64,000 bases of DNA from Pleomorphomonas sp. PLEO (GTDB lineage: Bacteria; Pseudomonadota; Alphaproteobacteria; Rhizobiales; Pleomorphomonadaceae). The notes under the pieces were generated by a model. That model saw only the letters and a program-made list of their open reading frames with translations, was not told where the DNA came from and did not search any database. A program made the translations under genes and the position numbers. The stretch lies in contig NZ_CP166625.1 in the NCBI RefSeq assembly GCF_041320595.1, positions 2,367,501 to 2,431,500 of the forward strand, read 5' to 3'. Position 1 is the first letter of the stretch; each line of letters begins with the position of its first letter. Shown here in pieces: positions 9,948-19,243 of this stretch.

Positions 9948-9976
9948 AATGTAAGGGCATTTGTCCGCTTCGGCAA
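9948..9976 (-). promoter_or_regulatory. Predicted promoter of the xre-res module
   Basis: On the minus strand, TTGCCG (plus 9971-9976) and TACATT (plus 9948-9953) are separated by exactly 17 bases, 25 bases before the antitoxin ATG. A short leader carrying AAGGAGG follows. Confidence 0.6.
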
Positions 9977-10134
9977 TATCTGGCTCCAATGGCGACGGAC
10001 ATATCGGCGCGTATGGCTTGGTGGGAGACGGCTTTTGCTCTAGGCTCGTTGACGAAACAAATGACGGGGGTTAGCCGAAGGTGCTTGAAACGCACCAGCG
10101 CGGGAAGCGCCGATGCTCCAATGAGGATACGCGC

Positions 10135-10899
10135 ATGGCCGACTGGTCGCCCGACACCTACCTGAAGTTCGAGGACGAGCGGACGCGGCCGGCTCGTGAT
10201 CTTCTCAACGCGGTCCCGCTTGCTGAACCATCCCTGGTGATCGATATCGGCTGCGGGCCGGGCAATTCCACCGAACTTCTGGTGGAGCGTTTCCCGCATG
10301 CGCGGCATCTCGGCATCGATACCTCGCCGGCCATGCTGGACAAGGCGCGGGCGCGGCTGCCGGGTACGGTGTTCCTTCAGGCCGACGCCGCCAGCTTCAA
10401 GCCGGATATGCCGCCAGATCTGATGTTCGCCAACGCGGTGTTTCAGTGGCTGCCCGATCACATCGACGTCTTTGTTCGCCTGCTCGATGAGCTGGCGCCC
10501 GGCGGCGTCCTCGCCGCGCAGATGCCGGACAATCTTGCCGAACCGACGCACAGGCTGATGGGCGAAGTGGCTGCCTCGGGGCGCTGGGCCAGCAAGCTCC
10601 GGGATGCCGCCCGCGCGCCGCTGCCGCCGGTCAGGCGCTATTACGAGGCGCTGAAGCCGCATTGTCGCCGCCTCGACATCTGGCACAGCATCTACAATCA
10701 TCCGCTCACGGACGCGGCGGCGGTGGTGGAGTGGGTGCGTTCGACCGGCCTTAAGCCATTTCTTGATCCGCTCGACGATGGCGAGCGGGCCGATTTCCTC
10801 GCCGCCTATACCGAGAAGGTGGCCGAAGCCTATCTGCCGCTTGCCGGCGGCGGCGTGCTCCTGAGATTTCCGAGACTTTTCATCGTGGCGACGAGGTAG
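10135..10899 (+). CDS. tam: Trans-aconitate 2-methyltransferase
   Basis: A 254-residue class I SAM-dependent methyltransferase. The SAM motif is VIDIGCGPGNSTELL (about residues 35-50). The opening WSPDTYLKFEDERTRPARDLL and the segment MFANAVFQWLPDH are characteristic of Tam, which esterifies trans-aconitate to relieve aconitase inhibition. The start at 10135 gives the usual length; an in-frame extension to 10081 lacks family similarity. The next gene begins 3 bases later. Confidence 0.92.
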   Translation: MADWSPDTYLKFEDERTRPARDLLNAVPLAEPSLVIDIGCGPGNSTELLVERFPHARHLGIDTSPAMLDKARARLPGTVFLQADAASFKPDMPPDLMFANAVFQWLPDHIDVFVRLLDELAPGGVLAAQMPDNLAEPTHRLMGEVAASGRWASKLRDAARAPLPPVRRYYEALKPHCRRLDIWHSIYNHPLTDAAAVVEWVRSTGLKPFLDPLDDGERADFLAAYTEKVAEAYLPLAGGGVLLRFPRLFIVATR

Positions 10900-10902
10900 A
10901 TC

Positions 10903-11187
10903 ATGGCCGACACTGTTACGCTTACCATCAGTCGCGACGAGGCCGTCGTGCTGCACGAATGGCTGGCCCGCGTCGTTGACGACGAGAACGCCGAGGGCAT
11001 CGAGGATACGCTTGAAGACGACGCCGAGGTATGGGCGCTCGACACGGTGCTGATTCTCTTGGAACAGGCGCTCGACGAGCCGCTCGACGACAATTTCGAC
11101 AAGATCCTGAAGGGCGCGCGCAAGCGCATCCGGGACGCCAACGGCCCGTGGCCGTGGGGCGCGGCGGATGAGGAGCCGGCGCCCTGA
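10903..11187 (+). CDS. Small acidic protein of unknown function (94 aa)
   Basis: A 94-residue soluble protein rich in Asp and Glu (VVDDENAEGIEDTLEDDAEVW), largely helical by composition. It starts 3 bases after tam behind GAGGT, so it is very likely co-expressed with it. I do not recognise a family, and the link to trans-aconitate metabolism rests on position only. Confidence 0.65.
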   Translation: MADTVTLTISRDEAVVLHEWLARVVDDENAEGIEDTLEDDAEVWALDTVLILLEQALDEPLDDNFDKILKGARKRIRDANGPWPWGAADEEPAP

Positions 11188-11436
11188 AACCAGAAGTGGT
11201 GCGGGACCGTTGCTGAAAATCCTCAGCCTCCGTTTCTTCCACTATCGTAATGTTCCGATAAGTCTTTCCACTCATGCGCGGGCGATTGCAGCCCGCCATG
11301 ATGCCAGTCGCCTGTTCAGCGTGGTGGTTGCCACGGCAGGCGATCGCGCCGTCAGGCTGTCTTGTCGTTGATGTTTCATGCCCGGGGAACGGCTGGAACA
11401 TTGGCCTGTCGTCTTGGCTTGTTGAGTGGAGGAACG

Positions 11437-12129
11437 ATGACACCGACGGTCCTGATTACGGGCGCAAGCCGAGGTGTCGGCCTGGAACTCGTTCGCCACT
11501 ATCTGGCGCGTGATGCCCGCGTGCTCGCCATCCATCGGCCGGGACCGACGGTGCCGGACGCGCTGGCCGCGCTCTATGCCGCCCATGCCGACCACATGCG
11601 GCTGATCGCCCTCGACGTCCGTGCCTCCAGCGCCGTCGTCAATTTGGCGGCGAGGTTGTCAGAGCGGATCGACATCCTCGTCAACAACACCGGCATGCTG
11701 ATGGGAACCGGCTATGCGCCGTCCGGCAACTTTGTCGGCGGCAGCCTTCGTTCCACCCTGCAGGTCAATGCTACCGGGCCGCTGTTCGTGGCGCAGTCGG
11801 CGTTGTCCAACATGACGCGCGGCGGCAAGATCGCCACCATCCTGCCGATCGGCGACGTCCGGAGCCTCGACCTTCTCGATTCCGACGCCCGCCAGGCGGC
11901 CAAGGCGGCGGTGGTGAGGGTCATGCAATCGCTGGCCAGCGACCTCAAGTCGGCTGGCGTCGCGGTGGCGCTCATTCATCCCGGCGCGGTCGGCCCGGCG
12001 CCCGATGGCGGGGAGGCGACACTCAGCCTTGCCGATAGCGCCCGTGGCATTATCAGTGTGATCGACGCCCTGACGCTCGAAACGTCGGGCCGCTTTTTTG
12101 GCTATGACGGCGCCTTGGTCGAAGGCTGA
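11437..12129 (+). CDS. SDR-fold protein lacking the catalytic Tyr
   Basis: A 230-residue short-chain dehydrogenase-like protein. The start at 11437 follows GGAGGA. The cofactor motif TGASRGVG is intact near residues 8-15 and the structural motif is NNTG. The active-site YxxxK is not conserved: the lysine of RQAAKAAVVRVM has Arg, not Tyr, four residues before it. The usual Ser before the Tyr is not evident either. It may bind NAD(P) without reducing a substrate, as atypical SDRs do. It stands alone. Confidence 0.85.
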   Translation: MTPTVLITGASRGVGLELVRHYLARDARVLAIHRPGPTVPDALAALYAAHADHMRLIALDVRASSAVVNLAARLSERIDILVNNTGMLMGTGYAPSGNFVGGSLRSTLQVNATGPLFVAQSALSNMTRGGKIATILPIGDVRSLDLLDSDARQAAKAAVVRVMQSLASDLKSAGVAVALIHPGAVGPAPDGGEATLSLADSARGIISVIDALTLETSGRFFGYDGALVEG

Positions 12130-12325
12130 GGGCGCGTTTTCAAAATCAGCTCCGAAGGTCTGATTGGCCGGATCGAATGCCTAACCGGTTCCTGGCACCG
12201 AGCCTCCCTTGTCAGATCTCCGAGGGCCAGATCGCAAATTCCATAAAATCGTAGGTATTTCGTGAAACCGATCTCCATCAATCGGGGCTAGGTTGGATTC
12301 TACGCTTTCTGTGGGTGGTGCCGGA

Positions 12326-13408
12326 ATGCTCGAAACAAATCTGGTTGATTTCAAGAGTCTTGCGCTCGATCCCTCTCCCGACCGCAAGAACGAACTTCTG
12401 AAGGGCGTCTCCTCGCTCTTCGCTTTCACGTCCGAGCGCTGCACGCTTGAGCAGATCGAGATTTACGATGACGTCATCACCCGCTTGTCGGAGATGGTCG
12501 AAATCGAGGCGCGCATCTTCGCCGCTGAAAAAATCGCTCCGCTCCGCCGCGCTCCGGAGCGGGCGGTGCGCAAGTTCGCCCAGGACGATGCGCCTGCCGT
12601 GGCCTCGCCAGTGCTCCGACAGTCGCCGGTGCTCAACGATCATGACCTCGCGGCGATCGCTGAGAAGAAAGGCCCCGACCATCTCAAGGCGATCGCCCAG
12701 CGGTCGGTGCTGAGCGAGCGGGTAGCCGATATCGTCGTCAGTCGTGGCAACGTCGAGGTTCGCCGGCTGGTGGCCGGTAACTATGGCGCCCGGCTCAGCG
12801 AGATCGCGCTTGCCTGCATCGTGCAGCAGGCGCTGTCCGATCCACGCACCGCCGAAATTCTTGGCCGTCGCCCCGATACGCCGGATTCCATCATCTCCGA
12901 GGTGATCGGCAAGGCCGTCGACCAGGTGCGCAGCACGGTGATGGGCCAAGCCGACGATGACCTTGAGGCCAATCTCGCCGAAGCGGCGCGGCTGGCCGAG
13001 GCACGGCTCTCCAACTCCTACTGGCTCGGCCTCTACGATTTCGAATCGGCCTGGGAACGCATCGGCCAACAGGGCGGACGGCGCATCGTCTCCGAAGAAT
13101 TGCTCTGCCAATATGCCGTGGAGGATCGTTTCGCCGATGTGGTGGCGACCTTCTCGCTGCTCACCGACCTCGATATCGAGGAAGCCAAGCATTGGCTGGT
13201 CCGCGTCGACACCGAACCCTTCGTGGTGATGGCTCGGGCACTCGGCCTGAGATTCGGCACCGTGCAGGAAATGCTGAAATGCGGGCCGTGGAAGCACCGG
13301 CTCGACAACTGGCAGCGCAACGACGCGCTTGCCCATTTCCAGCAGATCGATCCGCGCGTTGCCCGCGCCCGCGTCACCGCTTCGCGCGGTCTGCGTTCGG
13401 TCGGCTAA
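12326..13408 (+). CDS. DUF2336 domain protein
   Basis: A 360-residue soluble, mostly helical protein. The body (LTEIARRL-like repeats: LSERVADIVVSRGNVEVRRLVAGNYGARLSE, split here only by reading) resembles DUF2336, an alphaproteobacterial family with HEAT-like helices. Some members are linked to surface attachment and second-messenger control. The ATG at 12326 was preferred over an upstream TTG at 12293. No partner gene is visible. A strong hairpin terminator follows at 13431-13474. Confidence 0.8.
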   Translation: MLETNLVDFKSLALDPSPDRKNELLKGVSSLFAFTSERCTLEQIEIYDDVITRLSEMVEIEARIFAAEKIAPLRRAPERAVRKFAQDDAPAVASPVLRQSPVLNDHDLAAIAEKKGPDHLKAIAQRSVLSERVADIVVSRGNVEVRRLVAGNYGARLSEIALACIVQQALSDPRTAEILGRRPDTPDSIISEVIGKAVDQVRSTVMGQADDDLEANLAEAARLAEARLSNSYWLGLYDFESAWERIGQQGGRRIVSEELLCQYAVEDRFADVVATFSLLTDLDIEEAKHWLVRVDTEPFVVMARALGLRFGTVQEMLKCGPWKHRLDNWQRNDALAHFQQIDPRVARARVTASRGLRSVG

Positions 13409-13430
13409 GGCCTGGGACTGATTTTTGTCG

Positions 13431-13474
13431 AAGCGGCGGCTCACCGGAGATCCGGTTGGGCCGCCGCTTTGTTT
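13431..13474 (+). terminator. Terminator after the DUF2336 gene
   Basis: AAGCGGCGG (13431-13439) pairs with CCGCCGCTT (13461-13469). Inside it ACCGGA pairs with TCCGGT, making a long stem-loop followed by TGTTT. Confidence 0.75.
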
Positions 13475-13872
13475 CAGTGGCCGAGCCGCTTCAAGCGAGG
13501 CTGGATCGGTCGACGATGTTTGCCTGCGCTACCTTCGCGGCGGCCAATATTTGTTGGCAAAGCATCCTCGTTTCGATCTTCATTTCATTCCGGCGGGTGA
13601 GCTTCCTGGTAAGCGCCGCGATCCGATGTTCTGGGCCATGGCACACACTAAGCGTGCAATGGACTTATCCTTTCTTTTTTATTTCTACTATTGCGGGAAA
13701 TATCTATGTGATTATGCGAGGGTAACGATGAACGTATAACAAGATCAGTTTGGTATACGTACATCTTCTATTAATGGCTGTATCCTATCCTGCGTCGAAG
13801 TTGAGAGCGTCGTCGAGATTATTTGTTTTGTTTTTCCTCGATAACGACAATAACACCGGTGGAGTCAAGTAA
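13475..13872. other. AT-rich intergenic region before the chemoreceptor
   Basis: About 400 bases, clearly richer in A+T than its surroundings, especially 13660-13870. No supported gene lies here; a 104-codon frame (13425-13739) starts inside the terminator and has no family look. The chemoreceptor promoter should lie here, but no confident -35/-10 pair was assigned. Confidence 0.4.
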
Positions 13873-15348
13873 ATGTGGCCGTTTTCCAATCACTCGTCCG
13901 CCGTGCTTGAAGCTCTTGATCGGTCTCTGGCAGTCATCGAGTTCGAACCGAATGGAAAGATCGTCACCGCCAATGGTAACTTCCTGAAAGTGCTGGGCTA
14001 TGAGCTCGGCGAAATCGTCGGCAAGCACCATTCGATGTTCGTCGATCCCTCCGAGGTGAATACCGCGGCTTACGCTACCTTCTGGCGCGAGCTTGCCGCC
14101 GGTCGCTATCAGTCGGCCGAGTTCAAGCGCATCGGCAAGGGCGGCCGCGAAGTGTGGATCCAGGCGACCTACAATCCGATTCTCAACAAGTCGGGCCAGG
14201 TCGTCCGTGTGATGAAGTTCGCCACCGACATCACCGATCGCAAGCTGGCCGACGCCGACATTCGTGGCCAGATCGCCGCCATCAACCGCGCCCAGGCTGT
14301 GATCTCCTTCAAGCCGGACGGAACGGTGATCGATGCCAACGACAATTTCCTGAAGGCGCTGGGCTACCGTCTCGATGACATCGTCGGCAAGCATCACTCG
14401 ATGTTCGTCGCCGCCGAAGAGCGCAACACGCCGGCTTATAGAGCCTTCTGGGACGATCTCAGGGCCGGGAAGTTCAAATCCGACGAGTTCCGCCGCATCG
14501 GCAAGAACGGCCAGGACGTCTACATCCAGGCGACCTATAACCCGATCTTCGACATGAACGGCCGACTGATCAAGGTGACCAAGTTTGCGATCGACATCAC
14601 CGCGGTGGTCATACGCCGCCAGGCCCGTCAGGCGGCGCAAACCGGGATCATCAATGATCTGAACGAGGTGGCCGGCATGGTCGCTCTCTCCAACCAGGAG
14701 GCCGAGAGTGCCAACGGCATCGCCGGGACCACCGCTTCGAATGTGCAGGCCGTCGCCGCCGGCGCCGAGGAGCTCGCCGCGTCCGTGGCGGAGATCAGTC
14801 GCCAGGTGAGCGTCGCGCTGACGGTATCCGAAGAGGCCGTCAAGCAGGCCGAGACCGCCACCAAGGTGGTGTCGGGTCTTGCCACCGCCGCCCAGAAGAT
14901 CGACCAGGTGGTGGAGCTCATCAACAATATCGCCGGTCAGACCAACTTGCTCGCTCTCAATGCCACCATCGAAGCGGCGCGGGCCGGCGAGATGGGCAAG
15001 GGCTTCGCCGTCGTGGCTTCGGAGGTCAAGCAATTGGCCGCCCAGACTTCGAAAGCGACCGAAGAGATCGCCGCCGAGATTGCCGGCGTGCAGACGATCA
15101 CCTCCGAGGCGGTGCAGACGATTGCCGGCATATCGGCGACCATCACCCGCATCAACGGCGTTTCGTCGTCGATCGCCAGCGCGGTCGAGGAACAGGCGGC
15201 CGTGACGCAGGACATGTCGGGCAACATGCAGACGGCCGCTCATGGTGTCGAGAGCATCGCCGTTTCCCTGGGCGAGATCAGCCGCTCGGTGCGGTCGATC
15301 CATACCGCCACGGAAAACCTGCAACGTGAAGCGGCGGCCATCGCCTGA
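13873..15348 (+). CDS. Soluble methyl-accepting chemotaxis protein with two PAS domains
   Basis: A 491-residue receptor with no membrane segment or signal peptide. Two near-identical PAS/PAC units occupy about residues 15-125 and 135-248; each has IVGKHHSMF and WIQATYNPI- or YIQATYNPI-type strands. The signalling domain follows, with the hairpin tip [20 protein letters not shown] and [15 protein letters not shown], where CheA/CheW dock. The twin PAS resembles Aer-type or heme/flavin PAS receptors of free-living alphaproteobacteria, sensing an intracellular redox or metabolite cue. No che genes lie nearby. A terminator follows. Confidence 0.93.
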   Translation: MWPFSNHSSAVLEALDRSLAVIEFEPNGKIVTANGNFLKVLGYELGEIVGKHHSMFVDPSEVNTAAYATFWRELAAGRYQSAEFKRIGKGGREVWIQATYNPILNKSGQVVRVMKFATDITDRKLADADIRGQIAAINRAQAVISFKPDGTVIDANDNFLKALGYRLDDIVGKHHSMFVAAEERNTPAYRAFWDDLRAGKFKSDEFRRIGKNGQDVYIQATYNPIFDMNGRLIKVTKFAIDITAVVIRRQARQAAQTGIINDLNEVAGMVALSNQEAESANGIAGTTASNVQAVAAGAEELAASVAEISRQVSVALTVSEEAVKQAETATKVVSGLATAAQKIDQVVELINNIAGQTNLLALNATIEAARAGEMGKGFAVVASEVKQLAAQTSKATEEIAAEIAGVQTITSEAVQTIAGISATITRINGVSSSIASAVEEQAAVTQDMSGNMQTAAHGVESIAVSLGEISRSVRSIHTATENLQREAAAIA

Positions 15349-15383
15349 GGGGCGGGGCTACTTTTACCTTGCAAGACCTGAAA

Positions 15384-15411
15384 GGGGGCGTCGTCGGACG
15401 CCCCCTTTTTC
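15384..15411 (+). terminator. Rho-independent terminator of the chemoreceptor gene
   Basis: GGGGGCGTC (15384-15392) pairs perfectly with GACGCCCCC (15397-15405) around a 4-base loop and is followed by TTTTT. Confidence 0.92.
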
Positions 15412-15703
15412 GTGCGATGGGCCTGACGCGCCTCAAGGCAACGCCGAGGCTTGTCGGCGAAACTTCAGCAAGGCGCGGTCTGAAAAAAGAAGGTCTTGGC
15501 AAGCCTCGGCAGTCTGCTGACCACACCCTTCGGGTCGGTTGGTTTGCCTGCCCGGGGCGGCGGGCGCGCGGACCCAGCAGTCCGCCCGAAGTCGCCTGTT
15601 ACATCCGTAAATGTCACAAAGGTTACATTTGACTCTGAAATAACCGCTGGCGAACAGGGGAAAGCCCAGTTCTTGTCAAAAAATAGTTCGCCATGGTGAT
15701 AAA
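15412..15703 (+). promoter_or_regulatory. Upstream region of the autotransporter gene with repeated half-sites
   Basis: No gene is visible in these 292 bases. Three similar half-sites alternate in direction: GTTACAT (15598-15604), ATGTCAC (15611-15617) and GTTACAT (15622-15628). Each neighbouring pair is an inverted repeat with one mismatch, suggesting a regulator-binding array just upstream of the promoter. The last 60 bases before the ATG are AT-rich. Confidence 0.45.
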
Positions 15704-18700
15704 ATGTCAAAAAAACATCATTTTTGCGCAGGGAATGTATCTGCACCTCATCTGCGACGTCGCTTTGGCGCACTGCTTTGTAGCGCGGCTTTTCTGAGCG
15801 CCTCACTCAGCCCTGTGCTGGCAGCCGATGCGGGGACGTTCCGTCTTCTGACGCTCAACACCTGGATCGACCGCTTCAAGCCGGACGCATCCCAGATTTC
15901 CGACTTCCTGATCAATGGCAATTACGATGTCATGACCTTCCAGGAACTCAGGAGCAACAGCACCTATTTGGCTCAGATCCCGGGTATCCTCAGCGGCGCC
16001 GGGCTTGGTACCTACGGCAGCACCCAGATCGGAGATGTCGGCGTCATATCTCGCCTTCCCGGCACATTCGGCTCTCAAACGATGCCGGACCTGAACAGTC
16101 AGGGTCGGTTCGTCAGCACCACGACCGTCCAGGGTGTAACCGGGCTACCCGAGACGATGATCGGGACGGTGCATCTCGATTATGCCGACGAATCCGATAG
16201 CCGTGTCGCTGAAGCCAAGGCGCTGAACGATTGGGCGAAGGGCGTCGGCGGGCCGTTGATCATCACCGGCGATTTCAACGCCGGCGACGTCTCCGAGCGC
16301 GGTCTGCACAGTGCCCAGCAACAGGCCTACCTTTACGCGCGCACCATCATCGACAGCGGCAGTTCGTCCCTGTGGCAGAACCTTGCCAGCGAATATACGC
16401 CGGCGGGCCGAGAGGCCGAATTCCAGGCCTATGTCGACAGCATGCACGTGGTCGACGACAATGGCAGCGCCCACTATCGCAACGTCATCCAGGCCTATTT
16501 CGATGCTCACCGGAGCGAGTATCCGGGCGTCGATAGCATCTCCAACATGAGCTGGCGCCAGTGGGAGGACATCGTCGCCAAGGACATGGCCAGTCAAGGC
16601 CTGACCTTCAACGACGAGACCTATCCCGTCGCCTCCAACACGCCGCAAACGCTGAACGTTCTGAAGAAGCAATTTATGGTGCTGCAGAACTCCAGCGAGC
16701 GTGAACCCTTTGCGCCGCATGGTCTTGGCGACGGCAGCACCACCTGGCCGTCGCGCGGCGAGGATGCGACCAATACCTGGACGAGCTGGGATCGCGTGAC
16801 GATCGACCACTTCCTTGTCTCGCGCCCCTATGGAAAGTGGTGGACGCTCGCCGACAGCCCCTCTGACCCTTATCTCGGCGTTCTCGATGGGGTTGGCTAC
16901 GCCAATGATGGCACCACCACGCTTTCCGACCACGAGCCGGTTGCCCACACCATGAAGTGGATCGGGCCAGCGCTTGAAAAATACGCCGTTGGAGGTGGCG
17001 CCGCCGATCAGACGCGCCTCGTTTGGGGCACAGAGGCCGCTGTCTTCCAGGACAAGGGCAAGGTGTTCTACCTCACGCGCAACAACATGCGCACCGACCT
17101 CTACCTCGGGCAGATTTCCGACGATAACGGCATGCCGCTCCTGACCGGGCTGACTGATACCGAGAAGAAAACGCTGCTCGACTGCAAGAGCAGCGATCCG
17201 CGCTTCCAGCAGGCGATCCAGGATTATTGCATCGACGACCACAGCTTCATCGGCGAAACGCTGGTCAAGGACGGCGGTACGGTCATCGTCGATGAGGATG
17301 CCGCGCTTGGTACGTCGGCGGCAGCCCTGCGCCTCGACGATGGCACCTTGAAGATTGCCGGCACGACCATGACCGCGCTCGATCGCTCTGTTGTTCTGGA
17401 GAGCGGCGGCGGTACCATCGATGTCGACGACGCCACCAACAAGGTGACGATGGCTCAGGTGATTTCCGGTAGCGGTTCGCTCACCAAGGCCGGCGCCGGC
17501 ACGCTGAATGTGACCGGAACCCAAAATACTTATACCGGCCAGACATTTGTCGAGGGCGGTCGTCTGGCCGTCAACGGGTCGATCGCGACCTCCGTGCTGA
17601 CAACCGTTGGCGATGGTGGCACGCTCGGCGGCAATGGCACGGTGGGCAATCTTGTCGTGGCGTCCGGGGGCAAGGTGGCTCCGGGCAACTCCATTGGCCA
17701 GCTGAACGTGGCGGGCAACGTGACCCTCCAGAACGGTTCGGTCTACGAGGCGGAAGTCGACACCGCAGGCCACGCCGATCTGCTCAAGGCGACCGGTTCG
17801 ATCACCATCGACAGCGGCGCGCGCTTGTCGCTGGCGGCGAACAGCAATTATCGGCTGTTCACCAATTATGAGCTTCTGTCAGCGCCGGCGGGTGTCAGCG
17901 GTCAGTTCGACAGCATCGTGTCGGATTTCGCTTTCCTCTCACCGGATCTCGTCTATTCGGCTTCCGGCATCAGCTTCAAGGTCAACCGCAACGGTCTTGG
18001 TTTTGCCAGTGCCGGTACGACGAGGAACCGTGTGGCGGCCGCTGGCGGCATCGAAAGTCTGGGCAGCGGCAATGCGCTCTACGATGCCGTCCTGAGCCTC
18101 AACGCGGCCACCGCCGACCAAGCCTTCCGTCAGGTTTCCGGGGAGATTTATCCCTCGATCGTCGGTGCCCTGGCCGAGGATAGCCGCTTCGTCCGCGATG
18201 CCGTCGAACAGCGGCTGAGCAGTACGAAAGCCGTGGCTCGCGCTGCCGATCAAGCGGGGCAGGCCACGTCGGACTATCAAGCCTGGAGCCAGGGCTTCGG
18301 TTCCAAGGGCTCGACGGACGGTAGTGGTGTCGACGCGCTCGACCGCCGCACCGGTGGCCTGTTGATGGGTGCCGACGGCGTACTTTCGGATAAGCTGCGC
18401 CTTGGTTTCTTCGGTGGCTACGGCCGGTCCTCCTTCTCCGAGGATGGCTCGTCGGCGTCGGCCAATGCCGACAACTACCTCCTCGGCTTCTATGGCTCGA
18501 CGGCGCTCGACGCCGTGCGCCTGAGCTTCGGTGGCAGCTTTGCCCTGAGCTCGATCAAGGCTGATCGTGACGTCGCGTTCAGCAGCTTCACCGATAGCCT
18601 GCATTCAGACTACACGGCGGCGACGGCGCAGCTGTTCGGCGAGGCGGCCTATCGGGTGGATCTCGGCGAGGCGATGATCGAACCCTTCGCCGGTCTTGCC

Positions 18701-19090
18701 CAGGTGCATGTATCGACGGATGGCTTCAGGGAACAGGGCGGCGCGGCTGCGCTTTCGGTCGACGACAATGGCTACGACCTGACCTACACCAATATCGGTC
18801 TGCGCGCGGCCACGTCCGTGGATATCAACGGCATCACCGTGCACCTGAAGGGCGAAGCCGCCTGGCGCCATGCCTTCGGCGACGTGACGCCTGAGACATC
18901 CATGGCGCTTTCCGGCGGTTCGGCTTTCGACGTCAAGGGCGCTTCGGCCGCCCGCGACACGGCGGTGGTCAAGGCCGGTATCGACGTCGACCTCACCAAG
19001 GACTCCACGGTCTTCGTCAACTATGTCGGCGAGTTTGCCTCAGGCGGGCCGGACCATGGCGTCAACGCGGGCTTCAAGCTGAAGTTCTGA
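15704..19090 (+). CDS. Autotransporter with an EEP (endonuclease/exonuclease/phosphatase) passenger
   Basis: A 1128-residue type Va secreted protein. A signal peptide ends near VLA|AD (residue 40). Residues about 45-425 form an EEP phosphoesterase domain with the full motif set: Asn52 (LLTLNTW), Glu81 (FQEL), the His of VHLDY, Asp190/Asn192 (GDFNAGD), Asp368/His369 (IDHF) and Asp409/His410 (LSDHEPV). A region of about 160 residues without recognised domain follows, then a passenger-associated transport repeat (SGSGSLTKAGAGTLNVTG, near residue 590). The last ~269 residues (from about 860) are the beta-barrel, ending in Phe (KLKF). The enzyme would be placed at or released from the cell surface. 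Substrate class (DNA, sphingomyelin, phosphoinositide or other phosphodiester) cannot be told. A hairpin terminator follows. Confidence 0.92.
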   Translation: MSKKHHFCAGNVSAPHLRRRFGALLCSAAFLSASLSPVLAADAGTFRLLTLNTWIDRFKPDASQISDFLINGNYDVMTFQELRSNSTYLAQIPGILSGAGLGTYGSTQIGDVGVISRLPGTFGSQTMPDLNSQGRFVSTTTVQGVTGLPETMIGTVHLDYADESDSRVAEAKALNDWAKGVGGPLIITGDFNAGDVSERGLHSAQQQAYLYARTIIDSGSSSLWQNLASEYTPAGREAEFQAYVDSMHVVDDNGSAHYRNVIQAYFDAHRSEYPGVDSISNMSWRQWEDIVAKDMASQGLTFNDETYPVASNTPQTLNVLKKQFMVLQNSSEREPFAPHGLGDGSTTWPSRGEDATNTWTSWDRVTIDHFLVSRPYGKWWTLADSPSDPYLGVLDGVGYANDGTTTLSDHEPVAHTMKWIGPALEKYAVGGGAADQTRLVWGTEAAVFQDKGKVFYLTRNNMRTDLYLGQISDDNGMPLLTGLTDTEKKTLLDCKSSDPRFQQAIQDYCIDDHSFIGETLVKDGGTVIVDEDAALGTSAAALRLDDGTLKIAGTTMTALDRSVVLESGGGTIDVDDATNKVTMAQVISGSGSLTKAGAGTLNVTGTQNTYTGQTFVEGGRLAVNGSIATSVLTTVGDGGTLGGNGTVGNLVVASGGKVAPGNSIGQLNVAGNVTLQNGSVYEAEVDTAGHADLLKATGSITIDSGARLSLAANSNYRLFTNYELLSAPAGVSGQFDSIVSDFAFLSPDLVYSASGISFKVNRNGLGFASAGTTRNRVAAAGGIESLGSGNALYDAVLSLNAATADQAFRQVSGEIYPSIVGALAEDSRFVRDAVEQRLSSTKAVARAADQAGQATSDYQAWSQGFGSKGSTDGSGVDALDRRTGGLLMGADGVLSDKLRLGFFGGYGRSSFSEDGSSASANADNYLLGFYGSTALDAVRLSFGGSFALSSIKADRDVAFSSFTDSLHSDYTAATAQLFGEAAYRVDLGEAMIEPFAGLAQVHVSTDGFREQGGAAALSVDDNGYDLTYTNIGLRAATSVDINGITVHLKGEAAWRHAFGDVTPETSMALSGGSAFDVKGASAARDTAVVKAGIDVDLTKDSTVFVNYVGEFASGGPDHGVNAGFKLKF

Positions 19091-19112
19091 TCCGAGGCAG
19101 TCAGCGTGAAAG

Positions 19113-19142
19113 CAACGGCGGGTCGAGGCCCGCCGTTGTTGT
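19113..19142 (+). terminator. Terminator after the autotransporter gene
   Basis: CAACGGCGGG (19113-19122) pairs perfectly with CCCGCCGTTG (19129-19138), then TTGTT. Confidence 0.85.
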
Positions 19143-19243
19143 TCGTTGGACAACCTCGCCGGTTACTTGCATTTTGCCGGCGATATGCTTCCCTCTGAAA
19201 AGAGATCGGCACAGGCCGGCCGGCGGGGGAACCGGAAAAGACG

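Noticed and set aside
13425-13739. A 104-codon frame between the DUF2336 gene and the chemoreceptor
   Set aside because: It starts inside a terminator hairpin, has no ribosome binding site, and its sequence looks random and AT-driven.
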